Below, one piece after another: positions 49,792 through 59,557 of a stretch of 64,000 bases of DNA. Below the pieces are notes generated by a model, which saw only the letters and a list, made by a program, of their open reading frames with translations, had not been told where the DNA came from and searched no databases. The position numbers and the translations under genes are program-made. This DNA is from Streptomyces sp. RKND-216 (GTDB lineage: Bacteria; Actinomycetota; Actinomycetes; Streptomycetales; Streptomycetaceae), in the NCBI RefSeq assembly GCF_004795255.1, contig NZ_SSBQ01000002.1, forward strand, positions 4,742,001 through 4,806,000. The letters are read 5' to 3'. Each line of letters begins with the position of its first letter. The first letter of the stretch is position 1.

Positions 49792-51219
49792 TCAGGCGGC
49801 CCGGCGGATCCGGTAGGACGCGCCGTCCGAACCGGCGCCCAGGTAGGTGTGGCCGCGCATCGCGCACCAGGCGGGAATGTCAAGCCGGGCGGCCTCGTCG
49901 TCGGCGAGGACCGTGATCACCCCGCCGACGGGTACCTCGCCGATCACCTTCGCCAGCTCGATCACCGGTACCGGACACAGCGTGCCGAGCGCGTCCACGG
50001 TCAGGGCGTCCTCCTCCGCGTCCTCCGACGACTTTGATGCCTCCGGGCCGCCGTCCGCACCTATGTCGGCCGGTGCGTCGGGGGCGCTCGCCGGTGCGCC
50101 GAGCTGGGCGCGCACGGACGCCACCGCGCCCGGGAGTTCGGCCAGGAAGCGTTCCACGTCTTCCTCGCGGGCACCCGGCGGCAACGACACGCGGACGTTT
50201 CCCTCGGACAGCACCCCCATGGCGCGCAGCACGTGGCTGGGCGTCAGGGTGCTCGACGTGCAGGAGGAACCGGAGGACACCGAGAACCCGGCGCGGTCCA
50301 GGGCGTGCAGCAGCGCCTCGCCGTCCACGTACAGGCAGGAGAAGGTGACCACGTGCGGCAGCCGGTGCACCGGGTCGCCCACCACCTCGACGTCCCCGAC
50401 GACTTCGGGCACCCGGGTGCGGACGCGGTCCACCAGCGCCCGGAGTCGTGCGGCCTCGGCCGCGGCCTCCGCGCGCACCGCCCGCAGCGACGCCGCGGCG
50501 GCGACGACCGCCGGGAGGTTCCCGAACCCCGGGGCGCGGCCCGACTCCCGCTCGTCCGAGGGACCCGGCGGGGCGAAGCGGGTGCCCTTCCGCACCACGA
50601 GCAGGCCGACTCCGGGCGGACCGCCCCACTTGTGGGCGCTTCCGGCCAGCAACGACCACGGGCCGTCCACCGCATCCCAGGCGAGCGACTGGGCCGCGTC
50701 CACCAGCAGCGGCACGCCCGCCGCACGGCACGCCTCGGCCACTCCGGCGACGGGCTGTTCGGTACCGACCTCGTGGTTGGCGCTCTGCAGGCAGGCCAGG
50801 GCGGTGCCCTCGGTGAGCGCGGCGGCGAACGCGCCGGGGTCGACGGCGCCCGTGCGGCCCACGGCCACCTCGGCGACGGTCCCGCCGTCCGCCTCGTGGG
50901 CGGCCGCCGCGTGCAACACCGCGGAATGCTCCACCGCGGAGACCACCAGGTGCCGGCCCGCACGCCGTCGCCCTGCGACCGCACCGGCCACGCCGGTGTG
51001 CAGGGCCTGTGTGCCCGACGGGGTGAACGTCAGCTCGTCCGGGCGGCATCCGACCGCCTCCGCGGCGGTCTGCCGCGCGGCGTCCAGAAGCATCCGCGCG
51101 CGCCGGCCCTCGCGGTGGAGCCGGGCCGGGTCGGCCCAGCCTTCGTCCAGCGCGGCGACCAGGGCCTGCCGGGCGACGGGATGCAGCGGAACGGACGACG
51201 CGGCGTCGAAGTACGGCAC
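49792..51219 (-). CDS. Cysteine desulfurase fused to a TusA-like sulfur-carrier domain
   Basis: A 475-residue two-domain protein. Residues 1-370 are a NifS/IscS-like class V PLP enzyme: PLP Lys197 in AGSAHKWGG, PLP-contact ANHEVGTEQP and VDAAQS, and catalytic Cys320 in SSGSSCTSS. After an acidic linker (375-405), residues 406-475 form a TusA/SirA domain with the sulfur-accepting Cys415 in the hallmark LCPVPVIELAK. The fusion lets the desulfurase pass persulfide sulfur to its own carrier domain, for tRNA thiolation or cofactor sulfur. It is convergent with the kinase and divergent from ctaC. Confidence 0.92.
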   Translation of the reverse strand: MPYFDAASSVPLHPVARQALVAALDEGWADPARLHREGRRARMLLDAARQTAAEAVGCRPDELTFTPSGTQALHTGVAGAVAGRRRAGRHLVVSAVEHSAVLHAAAAHEADGGTVAEVAVGRTGAVDPGAFAAALTEGTALACLQSANHEVGTEQPVAGVAEACRAAGVPLLVDAAQSLAWDAVDGPWSLLAGSAHKWGGPPGVGLLVVRKGTRFAPPGPSDERESGRAPGFGNLPAVVAAAASLRAVRAEAAAEAARLRALVDRVRTRVPEVVGDVEVVGDPVHRLPHVVTFSCLYVDGEALLHALDRAGFSVSSGSSCTSSTLTPSHVLRAMGVLSEGNVRVSLPPGAREEDVERFLAELPGAVASVRAQLGAPASAPDAPADIGADGGPEASKSSEDAEEDALTVDALGTLCPVPVIELAKVIGEVPVGGVITVLADDEAARLDIPAWCAMRGHTYLGAGSDGASYRIRRAA

Positions 51220-51682
51220 ACGCTCACGCTAGCGCCCGGCCGGCCCGACCGGTCACCGCACCTCACACCCCCACCGCACCTCACCCCCACCGGCCCTCTC
51301 GTGGCCCGACGGCCCGGGCCGCTGCGTGAGGGAAGCCCGTGTCTCCTCCCGCCGTTCGCGGCGCTGCACGGGCGGCCCGCCCGGGGGTGACCCGGAGTGC
51401 CCCGCGGGGACGCGGCGCGCGCCCCTGACCCACGCGCGCAGAGGCACCGGGGCCGGGCGATTGAGGACGCAGGCCGGGGCGGGCGGGGCGCGGCCGGAAC
51501 CGCCGGACGGCCGCTGCGGAGCCGCCACGCGGGAGACGGACCCTCCTGGCGCGGGTCCAAATCCCGTCCAGTAAGGTTTGGCCCGCATAAACATCAAACC
51601 CCTGCCCGCGCCAGGGGCCGGCGCCCGACCACTAAGACGGCCGAGCCCGGCTGAGCGGGCGAGACTCTCGGGAAGGCGCTAC
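51220..51682. other. Intergenic region between desulfurase and ctaC
   Basis: About 460 bases without a convincing gene. It has a 13-base direct repeat CACCGCACCTCAC (51254-51266 and 51272-51284). A short A/T-richer patch near 51570-51600 is the likely ctaC promoter area. Confidence 0.4.
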
Positions 51683-52678
51683 GTGAGTCCCAACGGCTCC
51701 GACCTCCCCCACCGCCCGAAGGGCGTGGGCGGTACCCCCATGTCACGGCGCCCGATGCGGCGGATGCTGCCGCAGGCGCTGGCTGCGGGACTGGTCCTGG
51801 CTACCGCCACCGGTTGCACCTACAAGGACTTCCCCCGCCTCGGCATGCCCACCCCGGTGACGGAGGAGGCGCCGCGGATCCTCTCCCTGTGGCAGGGCTC
51901 GTGGGCGGCTGCGCTCGCCACGGGCGCCCTGGTGCTCGGGCTGATCCTGTGGAGCATCATCTTCCACCGGCGTTCGCACACCAAGGTGGAGGTCCCGACA
52001 CAGACCCGGTACAACATGCCCATCGAGGCGCTGTACACCGTGGTCCCGATCATCATCGTGTCGGTCCTCTTCTACTTCACGGCCCGTGACGAGGCCGAGC
52101 TCCTGAAGACCTCCGACAAGCCGGACCACGTCGTCAACGTGGTGGGCTACCAGTGGAGCTGGGGCTTCAACTACGTCGAGAACGTCGACGGCGACACCTC
52201 CACGGACAACACGGACTCCGAGGAACTCGCCGCCATCCCGGACCGGATGAAGGAGGCGTTCCCGGAGGGCGCCGAGGGCGTCTACACCGCGGGCACGCCG
52301 GCCGACCGGAACTTCCAGAACGGCAACCCGGGCCCGACCTTGTGGCTGCCGAAGGGCGAGACCGTCCAGTTCGTGCTGACCTCGCGGGACGTCATCCACT
52401 CCTTCTGGGTGGTTCCCTTCCTGATGAAGCAGGACGTCATCCCCGGCCACACCAACCGCTTCGAGGTGACTCCCGAGATGGAGGGCACCTACATGGGCAA
52501 GTGTGCCGAGCTGTGCGGTGTGGACCACTCCCGGATGCTCTTCAACGTCAAGATCGTTTCGCCGGAGCGCTACCAGAAGCACCTGGAAGAGCTGGCGGAG
52601 AAGGGCCAGACCGGTTACATCCCGGCGGGTGTCGCGACCATCGGCGACACCAGGAATGCGGAGACGAATAACCCGTGA
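51683..52678 (+). CDS. ctaC: Cytochrome c oxidase subunit II
   Basis: A 331-residue membrane-anchored CuA subunit of the aa3 oxidase. A lipoprotein-like N-terminus ([15 protein letters not shown], Cys45) is followed by two TM helices (about 72-95 and 117-135). The CuA site appears as VIHSFWVV and [15 protein letters not shown] (Cys-x3-Cys-x3-His). The GTG at 51683 ([10 protein letters not shown]) is the usual Streptomyces start. The stop overlaps the ctaD start by GTGA. The CuA site receives electrons from the QcrC/QcrB branch. Confidence 0.96.
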   Translation: MSPNGSDLPHRPKGVGGTPMSRRPMRRMLPQALAAGLVLATATGCTYKDFPRLGMPTPVTEEAPRILSLWQGSWAAALATGALVLGLILWSIIFHRRSHTKVEVPTQTRYNMPIEALYTVVPIIIVSVLFYFTARDEAELLKTSDKPDHVVNVVGYQWSWGFNYVENVDGDTSTDNTDSEELAAIPDRMKEAFPEGAEGVYTAGTPADRNFQNGNPGPTLWLPKGETVQFVLTSRDVIHSFWVVPFLMKQDVIPGHTNRFEVTPEMEGTYMGKCAELCGVDHSRMLFNVKIVSPERYQKHLEELAEKGQTGYIPAGVATIGDTRNAETNNP

Positions 52679-54429
52679 GCATCCTCAACGAACCCCAGGG
52701 TGCCGCCGAGGACACGATCGCTGCCCAGAGCGGTCTCTCCTCGCAGCGCCGCAAGGAGCCCGGCAACGTCGTGGTGAAGTGGCTGACGACCACCGACCAC
52801 AAGACGATCGGGTCGCTGTACCTCATCACTTCGTTCTTCTTCTTCGTCATCGGCGGCGTGATGGCGCTCTTCATGCGCGCCGAACTCGCCCGCCCGGGCA
52901 CGCAGATCCTGTCGAACGAGCAGTTCAATCAGGCGTTCACCATGCATGGCACGGTCATGCTGCTGATGTTCGCCACTCCGCTGTTCGCGGGCTTCGCGAA
53001 CTGGATCATGCCGCTCCAGATCGGCGCGCCCGACGTGGCGTTCCCGCGGCTGAACATGTTCGCCTACTGGCTCTACCTCTTCGGTTCGCTGATCGCGGTC
53101 GGCGGCTTCCTCACCCCGCAGGGGTCGGCGAGCTTCGGCTGGTTCGCGTACGCGCCGCTGAGCAGCGAGGTCTACTCGCCGGGCATCGGCGCGGACATGT
53201 GGATCATGGGTCTGGCCTTCTCCGGCTTCGGCACCATCCTCGGCTCGGTCAACTTCATCACCACCATCATCTGCATGCGCATGCCCGGCATGACGATGTT
53301 CCGGATGCCGATCTTCACCTGGAACGTGCTGCTCACCGGTGTGCTGGTGCTGCTGGCCTTCCCGGTGCTGGCCGCCGCGCTGCTGGTGCTGGAGTCGGAC
53401 CGCAAGTTCGGCTCGATGGTCTTCGACTCGTCCAACGGCGGCGCGCTGCTCTGGCAGCACCTGTTCTGGTTCTTCGGCCATCCCGAGGTGTACATCATCG
53501 CGCTGCCGTTCTTCGGCATCGTCTCGGAGGTCATCCCGGTCTTCAGCCGCAAGCCGATGTTCGGCTACATCGGCCTGATCGGTGCGACGATCGCCATCGC
53601 CGGCCTGTCGGTGACGGTGTGGGCGCACCACATGTACGTGACGGGCGGCGTGCTCCTGCCGTTCTTCTCGTTCATGACGTTCCTCATCGCGGTGCCGACG
53701 GGCGTGAAGTTCTTCAACTGGATCGGCACGATGTGGAAGGGCTCGCTGTCCTTCGAGACGCCGATGCTCTGGACGATCGGCTTCCTGGTCACCTTCACCT
53801 TCGGTGGTCTGACCGGTGTCATCCTGGCCTCGCCGCCGCTGGACTTCCACGTCTCCGACAGCTACTTCGTGGTGGCGCACTTCCACTACGTCGTGTTCGG
53901 TACGGTCGTCTTCGCAATGTTCGCCGGGTTCCACTTCTGGTGGCCGAAGTTCACCGGCAAGATGCTCGACGAACGGCTCGGCAAGATCACCTTCTGGACC
54001 CTCTTCATCGGCTTCCACGGCACCTTCCTGGTCCAGCACTGGCTGGGCGCCGAGGGCATGCCGCGCCGGTACGCCGACTACCTGGCCGCCGACGGGTTCA
54101 CCGCGCTGAACACCATCTCGACGATCAGCTCCTTCCTGCTGGGCATGTCCCTCCTGCCGTTCTTCTACAACGTCTGGAAGACCGCCAAGCACGGGAAAAA
54201 GATCGAGGTCGACGACCCGTGGGGGTACGGCCGTTCGCTGGAGTGGGCGACCTCGTGCCCGCCGCCGCGGCACAACTTCGTCACCCTGCCGCGCGTGCGG
54301 TCCGAATCTCCCGCGTTCGACCTGCACCATCCCGAGATCGCCGCCCTGGACCAGATCGAGGACACCGGGCAGCGTGACGTCGTCGACCCGGGCAAGGAAG
54401 CCGCCACCGGCAAGGAGGTCGGGAAGTGA
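52675..54429 (+). CDS. ctaD: Cytochrome c oxidase subunit I
   Basis: A 584-residue, 12-TM haem-copper oxidase subunit. Haem a and CuB ligands are visible: [39 protein letters not shown] (His-x3-Tyr crosslink region), [10 protein letters not shown] (His-His) and [12 protein letters not shown]-channel and D-channel regions are as in other A-type oxidases. The C-terminal 60 residues are a soluble, acidic extension. It begins with GTG overlapping the ctaC stop and ends with GTGA overlap into ctaF, so the three genes are translationally coupled. Confidence 0.98.
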   Translation: MSILNEPQGAAEDTIAAQSGLSSQRRKEPGNVVVKWLTTTDHKTIGSLYLITSFFFFVIGGVMALFMRAELARPGTQILSNEQFNQAFTMHGTVMLLMFATPLFAGFANWIMPLQIGAPDVAFPRLNMFAYWLYLFGSLIAVGGFLTPQGSASFGWFAYAPLSSEVYSPGIGADMWIMGLAFSGFGTILGSVNFITTIICMRMPGMTMFRMPIFTWNVLLTGVLVLLAFPVLAAALLVLESDRKFGSMVFDSSNGGALLWQHLFWFFGHPEVYIIALPFFGIVSEVIPVFSRKPMFGYIGLIGATIAIAGLSVTVWAHHMYVTGGVLLPFFSFMTFLIAVPTGVKFFNWIGTMWKGSLSFETPMLWTIGFLVTFTFGGLTGVILASPPLDFHVSDSYFVVAHFHYVVFGTVVFAMFAGFHFWWPKFTGKMLDERLGKITFWTLFIGFHGTFLVQHWLGAEGMPRRYADYLAADGFTALNTISTISSFLLGMSLLPFFYNVWKTAKHGKKIEVDDPWGYGRSLEWATSCPPPRHNFVTLPRVRSESPAFDLHHPEIAALDQIEDTGQRDVVDPGKEAATGKEVGK

Positions 54430-54824
54430 AGATCCAGGGACAGATGTTCATCTGGCTTTCCTTCTTCATGCTGGCCATGGCGATCATCTACGGCGTCTGG
54501 TCGAAGGAGCCGGTCGGCACGACCGCGCTCTTCCTCACCTTCGGTCTGGCCATGATGATCGGCTTCTATCTGGCGTTCACCGCACGCCGGGTGGACGTCG
54601 GCCCGCAGGACGAGAAGGAGGCGGACGTCGCCGACGACGCCGGCGAGGTGGGCTTCTTCAGCCCGCACAGCTGGCAGCCGTTCGCCCTGGCCCTCGGCGG
54701 CGCCCTGGCCTTCCTGGGCATCATCTTCGGCTGGTGGCTGTTCTTCTTCTCGCTGCCCGTGGTGCTCATCGGCCTCTTCGGCTGGTTCTTCGAGTACTAC
54801 CGCGGCGAGGCGCAGAACCAGTAG
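54426..54824 (+). CDS. ctaF: Cytochrome c oxidase subunit IV (actinobacterial)
   Basis: A 132-residue protein with four TM segments in two pairs (about 6-23, 31-50, then 81-102, 105-121). It begins [20 protein letters not shown] and ends [13 protein letters not shown], as in actinobacterial CtaF. It is a structural subunit of the bcc-aa3 supercomplex. Its start overlaps the ctaD stop. A terminator follows 47 bases after the stop. Confidence 0.93.
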   Translation: MKIQGQMFIWLSFFMLAMAIIYGVWSKEPVGTTALFLTFGLAMMIGFYLAFTARRVDVGPQDEKEADVADDAGEVGFFSPHSWQPFALALGGALAFLGIIFGWWLFFFSLPVVLIGLFGWFFEYYRGEAQNQ

Positions 54825-54870
54825 GCGCAAAGCCGGTAGGCGCAGAACCCGCAAGCATCGCGCACACCAG

Positions 54871-54901
54871 GACAGGCCCCCGGCATTGCCGGGGGCCTGT
54901 C
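54871..54901 (+). terminator. Terminator of ctaCDF
   Basis: 15-base arms GACAGGCCCCCGGCA (54871-54885) and TGCCGGGGGCCTGTC (54887-54901) forming a tight G/C stem. No T-run. Confidence 0.7.
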
Positions 54902-54968
54902 GTGCGAAGAGGACCCGATCGGCCCAAGCCGACGGGCCACCGCCACCGCGCGTTCCTAACGTGAAGTC

Positions 54969-56240
54969 ATGACTGACATACGGAAGCGCCGCACGGCGGT
55001 GAGCTGCGCCCTTCTGCTGGGGCCCCTGGCGGTGGGGCTCACCGCCTGCGGAGAGGACGGTCATCCACTGGCGGCCGCCCCGTACGACGCCGGAAGCCAG
55101 GTCGAGCTGAGCGCCGAGGACGGCAGCGACGACGTCGACTACCGCAAGCCCCTCGTGGTCACCGCCGAGGACGACGAGGCCCTCCTCACCGACGTGGTCG
55201 CCACGGACGCCGGCGGACGGCACGTGCGCGGCAGGCTCTCCGAGGACGGCACCCGCTGGCACAGCACGGCACCGCTCGCCGCAGGCACCCGTTACACCGT
55301 CCGGGTGAGCACCGAGAACGAGGACGGCGAGCCGGGACGCCGCACCGTCCGCTTCGGGACGCGGCCCTCCGACGGCAAGAAGTTCACCGTCACCTTCGGC
55401 CCCGAGAAGGGCGAGTACGGCGTCGGCCAGCCGCTCGTCGCCGAGCTCAGTCACAAGGTCAAGGGTCGCGAGCAGCGGGAGACCGTGGAGCGCGCACTGA
55501 ACGTCCGCTCCACCCCTCGGGCGCAGGGCGGCTGGCACTGGGTGGATGCGCAGACGCTGCACTACCGGCCCAAGGAGTACTGGCCCTCGCACGCCTCCAT
55601 ATCCGTCTCGGCGGCGCTGGAGGGGATCAAGATACGCGACGGCCTCCGCGGCGGCGTCTCCAAGCCGCTGAGCATACGCACCGACGACCGTGTCGAAGGC
55701 ACCGTCGACCTCGCCGCGCACACCCTGACCGTCACCCGGGACGGCGAGGAGGCGCGCACCATCCCGATCAGCGCCGGCAAGCCCGGGTTCCGCACCCGGG
55801 TCGGCGTCAAGGTGATCCTCGGCAAGACCCAGTTCCTCCGCATGACCAGCGGGAGTATCGGCATCCCCGCGGGCAGCTCCGAGTCCTACGACCTGCCGGT
55901 CTACTGGAACGCCCGCCTCACCCACAGCGGCGAGTTCCTGCACGCCGCGCCCTGGTCCTCCGGGTCGCAGGGCATCGCCAACACCAGCCACGGCTGCACC
56001 GGCATGAGCACCGAGAACGCCAAGTGGCTCTTCGGCCTCGTGCAGAAGGGCGACGTGTTCACCTACGTCAACGGCGACGGCGGCGAGCAGATGCCCGCGT
56101 TCGGCAACGGCTTCGGCGACTGGAACCTGAGCTGGTCCGAGTGGCGCGAGGGCAGCGCCCTCACCGGCGAGGGCAAGCCCGCCCAGGCGCCTCTGGGCGA
56201 CATCGAGTTCGCTCAGGCCCGCCTCCGCTTCCAGGCCTGA
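54969..56240 (+). CDS. L,D-transpeptidase lipoprotein with Ig-like domains
   Basis: A 423-residue secreted lipoprotein. The signal peptide has lipobox LTAC with Cys27. Two Ig-like domains (about 45-130 and 135-245) precede a YkuD catalytic domain whose active site is THS-like NTSHGCTGM with Cys343 and the conserved His/Gly. The C-terminal GFGDWNLSWSEWREGSAL is the usual tail of this family (LdtMt2-like). It forms 3-3 crosslinks in peptidoglycan. It lies between the two respiratory operons with its own short upstream region after the ctaF terminator. Confidence 0.92.
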   Translation: MTDIRKRRTAVSCALLLGPLAVGLTACGEDGHPLAAAPYDAGSQVELSAEDGSDDVDYRKPLVVTAEDDEALLTDVVATDAGGRHVRGRLSEDGTRWHSTAPLAAGTRYTVRVSTENEDGEPGRRTVRFGTRPSDGKKFTVTFGPEKGEYGVGQPLVAELSHKVKGREQRETVERALNVRSTPRAQGGWHWVDAQTLHYRPKEYWPSHASISVSAALEGIKIRDGLRGGVSKPLSIRTDDRVEGTVDLAAHTLTVTRDGEEARTIPISAGKPGFRTRVGVKVILGKTQFLRMTSGSIGIPAGSSESYDLPVYWNARLTHSGEFLHAAPWSSGSQGIANTSHGCTGMSTENAKWLFGLVQKGDVFTYVNGDGGEQMPAFGNGFGDWNLSWSEWREGSALTGEGKPAQAPLGDIEFAQARLRFQA

Positions 56241-56313
56241 GCACCCACAGGACGCGCCCGGGCGCCGTGCGGGAGGTCCCCTGCGCGGCGGCCGGGCGTC
56301 ATGCGCGGAGGGG

Positions 56314-56730
56314 TCAGGCGGCGCCCGCGGCGCCCGCGCTGCGGTGGTCGCCGCGCAGCAGGCCGGCCAGCGCGTCCGCGAGGGCGACCGGGTCGACCGG
56401 GTGCGACACCGCGGCCTCGGCCCGGCTCCAGGTCGCCAGCCAGGCGTCCTCCGGGCGGCCGATCAGCAGCAGCACGGGCGGGCAGCGGAAGATCTCGTCC
56501 TTGATCTGGCGGCACACGCCCATGCCGCCGGCCGGCACGGCCTCCCCGTCCAGCACGCACACGTCGACCGTCCGCTCCTCCAGGGTGGACAGCAGGGCGG
56601 GCAGCGTCGCGCACTCCACGTACTCGATCTGCGGGGCGTCCGCGGCGGGGCGCCGCCCCGCCGCGAGCCGGACCTGCTCCCGGGTGTTGGCGTCGTCGCT
56701 GTAGACCAGCACCGTGGCGGTCGGCTGCAT
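56314..56730 (-). CDS. Receiver-domain protein without output domain
   Basis: A 138-residue CheY-like fold: acidic pair D12/D13 (VYSDDAN), predicted phospho-acceptor Asp61 in VCVLDGEAVPAGGMG, and a conserved-Thr/Ser position around LLLIGRPEDAW, but the usual Lys is not evident, so phosphorylation may be lost. It has an Ala-rich C-terminus. The ATG follows GGAGGAACG. It is encoded divergently from ctaE. In Streptomyces a gene of this type is, as I recall, regularly found here, but its role is unknown. Confidence 0.75.
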   Translation of the reverse strand: MQPTATVLVYSDDANTREQVRLAAGRRPAADAPQIEYVECATLPALLSTLEERTVDVCVLDGEAVPAGGMGVCRQIKDEIFRCPPVLLLIGRPEDAWLATWSRAEAAVSHPVDPVALADALAGLLRGDHRSAGAAGAA

Positions 56731-56940
56731 CGTTCCTCCGCGAAGGGGTCGGTGAGACGGGCCGGGAAGCCGTGCGTGATCGAGGTCCCGGTGAGCCGGA
56801 TGCTACTCCCTCGAAGGGCCCGCCGACACCGCTTCGTACCCTCTTCCGGGGGCCTTCCCGGGGCCGTCTGCGCAGTCCACGGGCGCCGGACACACCGAAC
56901 AGCACCCCCGGAAGTGAACCCGGGATAAGCGACCGACATA

Positions 56941-57561
56941 ATGACGGGCGTGGCGACAGCAACAGCAGTAGAAACCGGGCACGCACACCCGTCGGTCAAC
57001 CGGCCGAACCTCACCAGCGTCGGAACGATCATCTGGCTGAGTTCCGAGTTGATGTTCTTCGCGGCACTGTTCGCGATGTACTTCACGCTGCGGTCGGTGA
57101 CGGGTGCCGAGTACTGGAGGGAGAGCGCCGAGGCACTGAATCTTCCCTTCTCCGCGACGAACACCACGATCCTGGTGCTCTCCTCACTCACCTGTCAGCT
57201 CGGCGTGTTCGCCGCCGAGCGCGGTGACGTGAAGAAGCTCCGAGGCTGGTTCATCATCACCTTCCTCATGGGCGCGGTCTTCATCGGCGGTCAGATCTAC
57301 GAGTACACGGAGCTGGTCATGCACGAGGGGCTCTCGCTCTCGTCCGACCCGTACGGCTCCGTCTTCTACCTGACCACCGGCTTCCACGGACTGCACGTGA
57401 CGGGCGGCCTCATCGCGTTCCTGTTCGTCCTGGGGCGGACGTACGCGGCCAGGAGGTTCACCCACCACCAGGCCACTGCGGCCATCGTCGTGTCCTATTA
57501 CTGGCACTTCGTCGATGTCGTCTGGATCGGCCTCTTCGCCACGATCTACCTGATCAAGTGA
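56941..57561 (+). CDS. ctaE: Cytochrome c oxidase subunit III
   Basis: A 206-residue, five-TM subunit. The sequence [20 protein letters not shown] and [16 protein letters not shown], then [44 protein letters not shown], are family hallmarks. The first ATG (56941) is used; GTG 56950 is an alternative. It is the first gene of the ctaE-qcrC-qcrA-qcrB operon, separate from ctaCDF as in other actinobacteria. qcrC follows 77 bases later. Confidence 0.96.
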   Translation: MTGVATATAVETGHAHPSVNRPNLTSVGTIIWLSSELMFFAALFAMYFTLRSVTGAEYWRESAEALNLPFSATNTTILVLSSLTCQLGVFAAERGDVKKLRGWFIITFLMGAVFIGGQIYEYTELVMHEGLSLSSDPYGSVFYLTTGFHGLHVTGGLIAFLFVLGRTYAARRFTHHQATAAIVVSYYWHFVDVVWIGLFATIYLIK

Positions 57562-57638
57562 GCCGGGCCGTGCGGCCCGACCACGCGCAGACACAGCCAG
57601 AAGCATCGACGCAGAAGATCCTGACACCGGGGTAATCC

Positions 57639-58451
57639 GTGAAAAAGCTCTCCGCACGACGGCGCCATCCGCTGGCGGCGCTCGTCGTCCTACTCTTCGC
57701 GCTGGCGGCCACCGGGGGGCTGTACGCCACGTTCGCGCCGGCCGACGAGGCGAAGGCCGACACCAAGGCCGGCCAGTCCCTCGCCATCAAGGAGGGCCGC
57801 AAGCTCTACCTGGTGGGCTGCTCCAGCTGCCACGGCAAGGGCGGCCAGGGCACCAGCGACGGTCCGAGCCTGGTGGGCGTCGGCGCCGCCGCGGTGGACT
57901 TCCAGGTCGGCACCGGCCGCATGCCGCTCCAGCAGCCCGGCCCGCAGGGCGTCGAGAAGCCCAAGGTCTACTCGCAGGCCGAGATCGACCAGCTGGCGGC
58001 GTACGTGGCCTCGCTGGGCCCGGGCCCGAGCGTTCCGACCGAGGAGCAGTACAACCCGGAGGGCGCGGACATCGCCAACGGCGGTGAGCTCTTCCGTACG
58101 AACTGCGCGCAGTGCCACAACTTCACCGGTGAGGGCGGCGCCCTCTCCGAGGGCAAGTTCGCCCCCGACCTCGGCGGCGTCGAGCCGAAGTACATCTACG
58201 AGGCCATGCAGAGCGGTCCGCAGGCCATGCCCTCCTTCCCCGACACGGTGCTGACGGAGTCCGACAAGAAGGACATCGTCGCCTACCTGGAGGAAGTCAA
58301 CAGCGACGAGGCGGAGACCCCCGGCGGCGTCAAGCTTGGCGGCCTCGGCCCGGTGGCCGAGGGTCTGTTCGCCTGGGTGTTCGGGCTCGGGGCGATGATC
58401 GCCCTGGCCATCTGGGTCGCGGCCCGGACAGCGAAGGCCAAGAAGTCATGA
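57639..58451 (+). CDS. qcrC: Menaquinol-cytochrome c reductase, diheme cytochrome c subunit
   Basis: A 270-residue membrane-anchored cytochrome with two haem c domains: CSSCH (near residue 65) and CAQCH (near 160), each with a distal Met region. An N-terminal signal/anchor helix (about 8-28) and a C-terminal TM helix (about 243-262) frame the extracytoplasmic part. In actinobacteria QcrC replaces soluble cytochrome c and passes electrons directly to CtaC. It starts GTG at 57639; its stop overlaps the qcrA ATG (ATGA). Confidence 0.97.
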   Translation: MKKLSARRRHPLAALVVLLFALAATGGLYATFAPADEAKADTKAGQSLAIKEGRKLYLVGCSSCHGKGGQGTSDGPSLVGVGAAAVDFQVGTGRMPLQQPGPQGVEKPKVYSQAEIDQLAAYVASLGPGPSVPTEEQYNPEGADIANGGELFRTNCAQCHNFTGEGGALSEGKFAPDLGGVEPKYIYEAMQSGPQAMPSFPDTVLTESDKKDIVAYLEEVNSDEAETPGGVKLGGLGPVAEGLFAWVFGLGAMIALAIWVAARTAKAKKS

Positions 58452-59557
58452 GCAGCGAGACTGGATCCCACGACAACGTGTCAGACCACGACCCGAACGA
58501 GAAAATGCCCGAGCGGCGGGACGAGGCCCACGAGGCCGAGAAGGACCCCGGGCACGGCGCCGAGGCGGCCCTCGCGGAGGACCCCTTCCGTGACCCCGGG
58601 CTGCCGCCCCACGAGCACCGCATCCAGGACGTCGACGAGCGGGCCGCCAAGCGGTCCGAGCGCACGGTCGCGCTGTACTTCGTCATCTCGATGCTCGCCA
58701 CGGTCGGCTTCATCGCCTCCTACGTCGCGTTCCCGATCGAGCAGATCGTCTACATCTGGCCGCTCGGGCACATCAGCGCCCTGAATTTCGCCCTCGGCAT
58801 GACCCTGGGTGTCGCGCTGCTCGGCATCGGCATCGGCGCGGTCCACTGGGCCCGCACCCTGATGTCGGACGTGGAGCTCGCCGACGAGCGTCACCCGGTC
58901 GAGGCGGAGCCCGAGCTGAAGCGCAAGGTGCTGGCGGACTTCCGCCAGGGCGCCCAGGAGTCGGCGCTCGGCCGCCGCAAGCTGGTGCGGAACACCATGT
59001 TCGGTGCGCTGGCTCTCCTCCCGCTGTCCAGCGTCGTCCTGCTGCGCGACCTCGGTCCGCTGCCGGAGGACAAGCTGCGGCACACCTTCTGGGAGAAGGG
59101 CCTGATGCTCATCAACGAGAACACCGGTGAGCCGCTCAAGCCCGAGGACGTCCCGGTCGGCTCGCTGGCCTTCGCCCGGCCCGAGGGGCTGGAGCCCGAG
59201 GACCACGAGTTCAACACCGAGATCGCCAAGGCCGCCCTCATGCTGGTGCGTATCCAGCCCGAGGACATCAAGGACAAGAAGGCCCTTGACTGGAGTCACG
59301 AGGGGGTGCTGGCCTACTCGAAGATCTGCACCCACGTCGGTTGCCCGGTCAGCCTGTACGAGCAGCAGACGCACCACGTGCTGTGCCCCTGCCACCAGTC
59401 GACGTTCGACCTCTCCGACGGTGCGCGGGTGCTCTTCGGTCCGGCCGGCCACGCGCTGCCGCAGCTGAGGATCAGCGTCAATGACGAAGGGTTCCTGCAG
59501 GCGGAGGGCGACTTCGCCGAACCCGTCGGCCCGTCCTTCTGGGAGCGCGGAGCATGA
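58448..59557 (+). CDS. qcrA: Rieske iron-sulfur subunit of menaquinol-cytochrome c reductase
   Basis: A 369-residue subunit. An acidic soluble N-terminus of about 70 residues is followed by three TM helices (about 74-96, 103-128, 178-196), typical for actinobacterial QcrA. The [2Fe-2S] ligands are CTHVGC and CPCHQSTFD, with two additional disulfide cysteines in the same loops. It starts with an ATG that overlaps the qcrC stop and ends with an ATGA overlap into qcrB, so translation is coupled along the operon. Confidence 0.97.
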   Translation: MSSETGSHDNVSDHDPNEKMPERRDEAHEAEKDPGHGAEAALAEDPFRDPGLPPHEHRIQDVDERAAKRSERTVALYFVISMLATVGFIASYVAFPIEQIVYIWPLGHISALNFALGMTLGVALLGIGIGAVHWARTLMSDVELADERHPVEAEPELKRKVLADFRQGAQESALGRRKLVRNTMFGALALLPLSSVVLLRDLGPLPEDKLRHTFWEKGLMLINENTGEPLKPEDVPVGSLAFARPEGLEPEDHEFNTEIAKAALMLVRIQPEDIKDKKALDWSHEGVLAYSKICTHVGCPVSLYEQQTHHVLCPCHQSTFDLSDGARVLFGPAGHALPQLRISVNDEGFLQAEGDFAEPVGPSFWERGA

